From positions 69,689-133,688 of the forward strand of contig CAKPXF010000003.1 of NCBI GenBank assembly GCA_934201705.1: a stretch of 64,000 bases of DNA. The letters run 5' to 3'. Within the stretch, counting starts at the first letter, position 1; each line of letters starts with the position of its first letter. The notes under the pieces are model-generated. The model did not search any database and had not been told where the DNA came from. It saw only the letters and a list, made by a program, of their open reading frames with translations. Made by a program: the position numbers and the translations under genes. Source of the stretch: an uncultured Bacilli bacterium (lineage in GTDB: Bacteria; Bacillota_I; Bacilli_A; RFN20; CAG-631). Positions 61,264 to 64,000 of this stretch are shown here, in pieces.

Positions 61264-62502
61264 TTACTTATCAGCGATTACATCAATTCCAGGTAAATGA
61301 CCGTCATTTTGAATTAATTCAAGTGAAGCTCCTCCACCTGTAGAAACATGTGAGAACCCTTCTTTATAACCAAATTGAGCGGCAGCTGCTGCAGAATCTC
61401 CACCACCAATTACTGTAAATGTTCCTTTTTCTTTAGTAAGTTTAGTTAAAGTCTCACAAATAGAAATAGTACCATCAGCAAATAATGGATTTTCAAATAC
61501 GCCCATTGGTCCATTCCAGAAAACAGTTTTAGCATTTGCTAAAATCTTAGCATAGTATTCTCTAGTTCTAGGTCCAATATCTAATCTTTCAAATCCATCA
61601 GGAATTACAACACCATCAGTTACTCTAACATCAATTGGCATAGCAAAATCATTTGCAATTACGTGATCGATTGGTAAAACTAATTTATTTTTAGCTTTAG
61701 CTTCTTCAACACACTTTAAAGCAAAATCTAATTGGTCAGCTTCGTAACGAGAATTTCCAACAGGGTAGCCTAGTGCCTTTAAGAATGTACAAGTAATTGC
61801 ACCACCAATAATAACCTTATCAGCTTTTTCAATTAGCTTTTCAACAACTAAAATTTTATCTGAAACTTTAGCGCCACCTAAAATTGCAACAAATGGTCTA
61901 TGATCATCAGTAATATCAACACATCTATTTAATCCTTCAACTTCTTTTTGCATTAAGAAGCCTAAAGCTGTTGGTTTTCCTTCTTTATTTAATAATTCAG
62001 GCACACCATAAGTTGATGCATGTGCTCTATGAGCGCTGCCAAATGCATCCATTACAAATGCATCTGCAAGAGATGCCCAATAGCTAGATAATTCAGGATC
62101 ATTTTTGCTTTCGCCTTTTTCATAGCGAGTATTTTGCATTAATAATACTTGGCCATCCTTTAAATTCTTAACAGCATTTGTTAATTTATCCCCACGTGTT
62201 TCGTCAACGTATACGATTTCTTCATTTAATAAAGTTGCTAAACGTGGAGCAACAAATTTCATATCGTTTTTTGCTTTATCAGCTGCACATTTTTCACTAT
62301 CCTTATGATCAACTTTTCCTAAGTGTGAAAACAACACAACTTTTGCTCCTTGATTCTTTAAAAAGTTGATAGTAGGTAAAGCTGCAACTATTCTATTGTC
62401 GTCACTAATTTCACCATTCTTTAATGGCACGTTAAAGTCAACACGAACAAAGACAACTTTTCCTTTTAAATTATTAAGATCTGTAATTGTCATTTTACTC
62501 AT
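61264..62502 (-). CDS. pgk: Phosphoglycerate kinase
   Basis: ATP-forming step of glycolysis. N-domain substrate site VVFVRVDFNVPLKNG (near 15-30) and SHLGKVDHKDS; C-domain nucleotide site FVAILGGAKVSDKI and the terminal GGGDSAAAAAQFG with HVSTGGGASLELI. 412 residues, normal. GGAG lies 10 bases before the ATG, and Met at residue 4 is an alternative. First gene of pgk-tpiA, from its own promoter, divergent from clpP. Confidence 0.98.
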   Translation of the reverse strand: MSKMTITDLNNLKGKVVFVRVDFNVPLKNGEISDDNRIVAALPTINFLKNQGAKVVLFSHLGKVDHKDSEKCAADKAKNDMKFVAPRLATLLNEEIVYVDETRGDKLTNAVKNLKDGQVLLMQNTRYEKGESKNDPELSSYWASLADAFVMDAFGSAHRAHASTYGVPELLNKEGKPTALGFLMQKEVEGLNRCVDITDDHRPFVAILGGAKVSDKILVVEKLIEKADKVIIGGAITCTFLKALGYPVGNSRYEADQLDFALKCVEEAKAKNKLVLPIDHVIANDFAMPIDVRVTDGVVIPDGFERLDIGPRTREYYAKILANAKTVFWNGPMGVFENPLFADGTISICETLTKLTKEKGTFTVIGGGDSAAAAAQFGYKEGFSHVSTGGGASLELIQNDGHLPGIDVIADK

Positions 62503-62550
62503 TTTATATAATCTCCTTTTGCGGTGACTTATAAATCCGCATACACATTT

Positions 62551-62579
62551 ATTATAAGTTAGTTAACATTAACATGCAA
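62551..62579 (-). promoter_or_regulatory. pgk-tpiA promoter
   Basis: Minus-strand TTGCAT (62574-62579) and TATAAT (62551-62556), 17-bp spacer. The spacer contains GTTAATGTTAAC, an imperfect palindrome that could bind a regulator. The rest of the pgk-clpP gap (to 62758) shows no clear clpP promoter and no CtsR or CIRCE box. Confidence 0.8.
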
Positions 62580-62758
62580 CTACTTTTTTTTAATTTTTTT
62601 TTGCTTTGTTTCTTTTGCTAATAAAAATTATATTTTTATTATTAATAAATCATTATATGACACTTTCGTTTGTATTTATTCTTTTAATTTTTAAATATAC
62701 TTATTTATACAAGTAATAAATAAATAAAATTGGGCATACTTTACTTTAGGAGGAAATT

Positions 62759-63337
62759 ATGAACTATATACCAACAATCATAGAAAATAATAATAATGGG
62801 GAACGTCATTACGATGTCTATTCATTATTATTAAAAGATAGAATTATTATGCTAACAGGAGAAATTGATGATATTTGTGCTAGCAATATCATTGCCCAAT
62901 TATTATATTTGGAAAGTAATGATCAAACAAAGGATATTCAGCTTTACATAAACAGTGTAGGAGGCCAAATAACAAGTGGTATGGCAATTTACGATACTAT
63001 GCAATATATTAAATGTGATGTTGCAACAATATGTGTTGGAATGTGTGCATCTATGGGAGCATTTTTATTAGCCGGTGGAACAAAAGGCAAACGTTTTGCA
63101 CTTGAAAATTCAGAAATAATGATTCACCAACCAAGTGGTGGTGCAAGTGGAGTTGCAAGCGATATTGAAATTGCAAGTAAACGTATAATAAAAATAAAAG
63201 AAAAATTAAATCATATATTGGCAATTAATACAAACCAAAGTTATGATAAAGTAAAAATAGACACTGAAAGAGATTATTTTATGGATGCAAATGAAGCATT
63301 AAAGTATGGTTTAATTGATAAAGTAATAAAAAAGTAG
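62759..63337 (+). CDS. clpP: ATP-dependent Clp protease proteolytic subunit
   Basis: Serine protease barrel working with Clp ATPases. Catalytic Ser is in VGMCASMGAFLLAGG (about 98), His in SEIMIHQPSGGASG (about 123), and Asp follows near 172 in the ERDYFMDANEA region. YINSVGGQITSGMAIYDTM is conserved. 192 residues, normal. TTTAGGAGG precedes the ATG. Plus-strand single gene, divergent from pgk. Confidence 0.97.
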   Translation: MNYIPTIIENNNNGERHYDVYSLLLKDRIIMLTGEIDDICASNIIAQLLYLESNDQTKDIQLYINSVGGQITSGMAIYDTMQYIKCDVATICVGMCASMGAFLLAGGTKGKRFALENSEIMIHQPSGGASGVASDIEIASKRIIKIKEKLNHILAINTNQSYDKVKIDTERDYFMDANEALKYGLIDKVIKK

Positions 63338-63348
63338 CCTAAGCTACT
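63326..63348 (-). terminator. Terminator of the 63347 gene, overlapping the clpP 3' end
   Basis: Stem AGTAGC/GCTACT (63333-63338 and 63343-63348). On the minus strand it is followed by six Ts. It may also serve clpP weakly. Confidence 0.7.
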
Positions 63349-63577
63349 AATTATTAATATTTAAAACAATTGTATGTGTATGAGTACTACTATTTTCATT
63401 GTTAGATTTACCCATGAAAATACCAGCAATTAATGTAAATACCATAAATAAGCATAAAACAACACAAAATATGGCAACGCCAATCTTTTTGGCAACATTT
63501 TTTGCCTTTTTTAAAGCAACTTTTTCCTTTGCAATTCTTTCATCTTCACTTAATTCATAAAATTTTTTCGTTTCCAT
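63347..63577 (-). CDS. Small single-pass membrane protein
   Basis: About 76 residues (METKKFYELSEDERIAKEKV). A charged Lys-rich N-terminal part is followed by one membrane helix (IGVAIFCVVLCLFMVFTLIA) near 32-53 and a short Asn/Ser/Thr tail with HTHT. The Met at 63577 has GGGTG 7 bases upstream; the Met at 63583 is too close. Unknown function. Convergent with clpP. Confidence 0.72.
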   Translation of the reverse strand: METKKFYELSEDERIAKEKVALKKAKNVAKKIGVAIFCVVLCLFMVFTLIAGIFMGKSNNENSSTHTHTIVLNINN

Positions 63578-63631
63578 ATTCATACACCCATTACATATTA
63601 TACCATATATTTTAAAAAAAGGAAGATTTAT

Positions 63632-63883
63632 ATGAATGACTCAATGAATAAATTCATGAATAATGATTATAAAAGTCTATCAGACTACCTTTTTTCATTT
63701 ACAGGGAACGAATTTGCTATAATTTCATCAATTGTTGGGTTTGTAATAAGTCAAAATCTATCAATTGATGAAGTTAACTCATTAGGAAATTTTTTAGAAG
63801 CAGTTGGCCAATTTATGCTTTCTAAAGCATCACAGGACCAAGTAATTCAAAATAGAAAAAAAAAGCAAAGTAGAAATTTTTAA
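63632..63883 (+). CDS. Small hypothetical protein, 83 residues
   Basis: Not firmly recognised. The central part FAIISSIVGFVISQNLSIDEVNSLGNFLEAVGQ is a hydrophobic-then-helical pattern like short Bacillota proteins of unknown function, ending in a basic tail (RKKKQSRNF). GGAAG lies 7 bases before the ATG. No signal peptide is obvious; residues 28-42 might be a weak membrane segment. Confidence 0.75.
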   Translation: MNDSMNKFMNNDYKSLSDYLFSFTGNEFAIISSIVGFVISQNLSIDEVNSLGNFLEAVGQFMLSKASQDQVIQNRKKKQSRNF

Positions 63884-63981
63884 TTTTTATAAATAAATAG
63901 CATTCTATAAAGATTATTATAATCCCGTTTTTAGGATTTAACACTATATTATTTAGACTCAAATAATATTTTTGATAAATT

Positions 63982-64000
63982 ACTTATACAAAGTATAAGT
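63982..64000. repeat. Palindrome at the right edge
   Basis: ACTTATAC-AAA-GTATAAGT, a perfect 8-bp inverted repeat ending at the last base of the window. It may be the start of a terminator or operator whose rest lies outside. Confidence 0.45.

Noticed and set aside
62503..62758. CtsR or CIRCE control of clpP
   Set aside because: No CtsR heptad repeat or CIRCE geometry is present in the clpP upstream region.
1..64000. Mycoplasma-type code with TGA as Trp
   Set aside because: TGA ends whiA and the yfmF-like gene at operon junctions, and Trp is encoded by TGG.
1..64000. CRISPR arrays, tRNA or rRNA genes
   Set aside because: No regularly spaced direct repeats with unique spacers and no cloverleaf or rRNA sequence was recognised.

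Overview
The window is very AT-rich chromosomal DNA from a low-GC Gram-positive lineage (Bacillota/Mycoplasmatota, most like uncultured gut Bacilli such as the RF39/Erysipelotrichales groups; this placement is inferred from gene order and content only). It uses the standard bacterial code: TGG is the tryptophan codon and TGA ends several genes, for example whiA and the yfmF-like gene. Bacillota hallmarks are HrcA with CIRCE operators, a T-box leader on thrS, WhiA, and the order cysS-rlmB-sigH-rpmG-secE-nusG-rplKAJL-ybxB-rpoBC. Almost everything is on the minus strand, so operons read from right to left.

Region by region: 1-4.4 kb is the end of a DNA-translocase unit (ftsK, then two M16 peptidase-like genes, the last cut by the window edge). 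4.4-9.2 kb is a complete heat-shock operon hrcA-grpE-dnaK-dnaJ behind one strong promoter with two CIRCE elements. 9.3-15.7 kb has two small unknown genes, trmB, thrS with a T-box leader, and a two-gene membrane glycosyltransferase operon. 15.8-18.7 kb is a DJ-1/PfpI, galT, zinc-ribbon membrane protein and YfcE phosphodiesterase operon. 18.8-21.6 kb is accessory: an unknown membrane protein, a frameshifted secreted-protein gene, a lipoprotein gene with no usual start codon, decayed sequence, and two terminator hairpins sharing a loop sequence. 21.6-34 kb carries smpB, rnr, secG, uvrB, a C-terminal processing protease, whiA, a TrxB-like flavoprotein, lgt and uvrA.

34-38.5 kb is the str operon (rpsL-rpsG-fusA, and tuf with its own promoter). 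It is separated from rpoBC by an insertion holding a 1,252-residue multidomain surface lipoprotein and a deleted TnpB (IS200/IS605-like) relic. 43.7-57.5 kb is the transcription and ribosomal-protein block rpmG-secE-nusG-rplK-rplA-rplJ-rplL-ybxB-rpoB-rpoC, interrupted between nusG and rplK by a second, longer but broken TnpB copy. 57.5-62.5 kb has sigH, rlmB, cysS, tpiA and pgk. 62.7-64 kb has clpP and two small unknown genes.

The features most worth a second look are the paired TnpB relics, whose 3' ends share a boundary and covarying hairpins as expected of an omega-RNA; the large lipoprotein with four copies of an unrecognised module; an Asn in the rifampicin pocket of RpoB; a TrxB-like protein without NADPH-binding motifs; and the decayed secreted-protein cluster at 19.6-21.5 kb.
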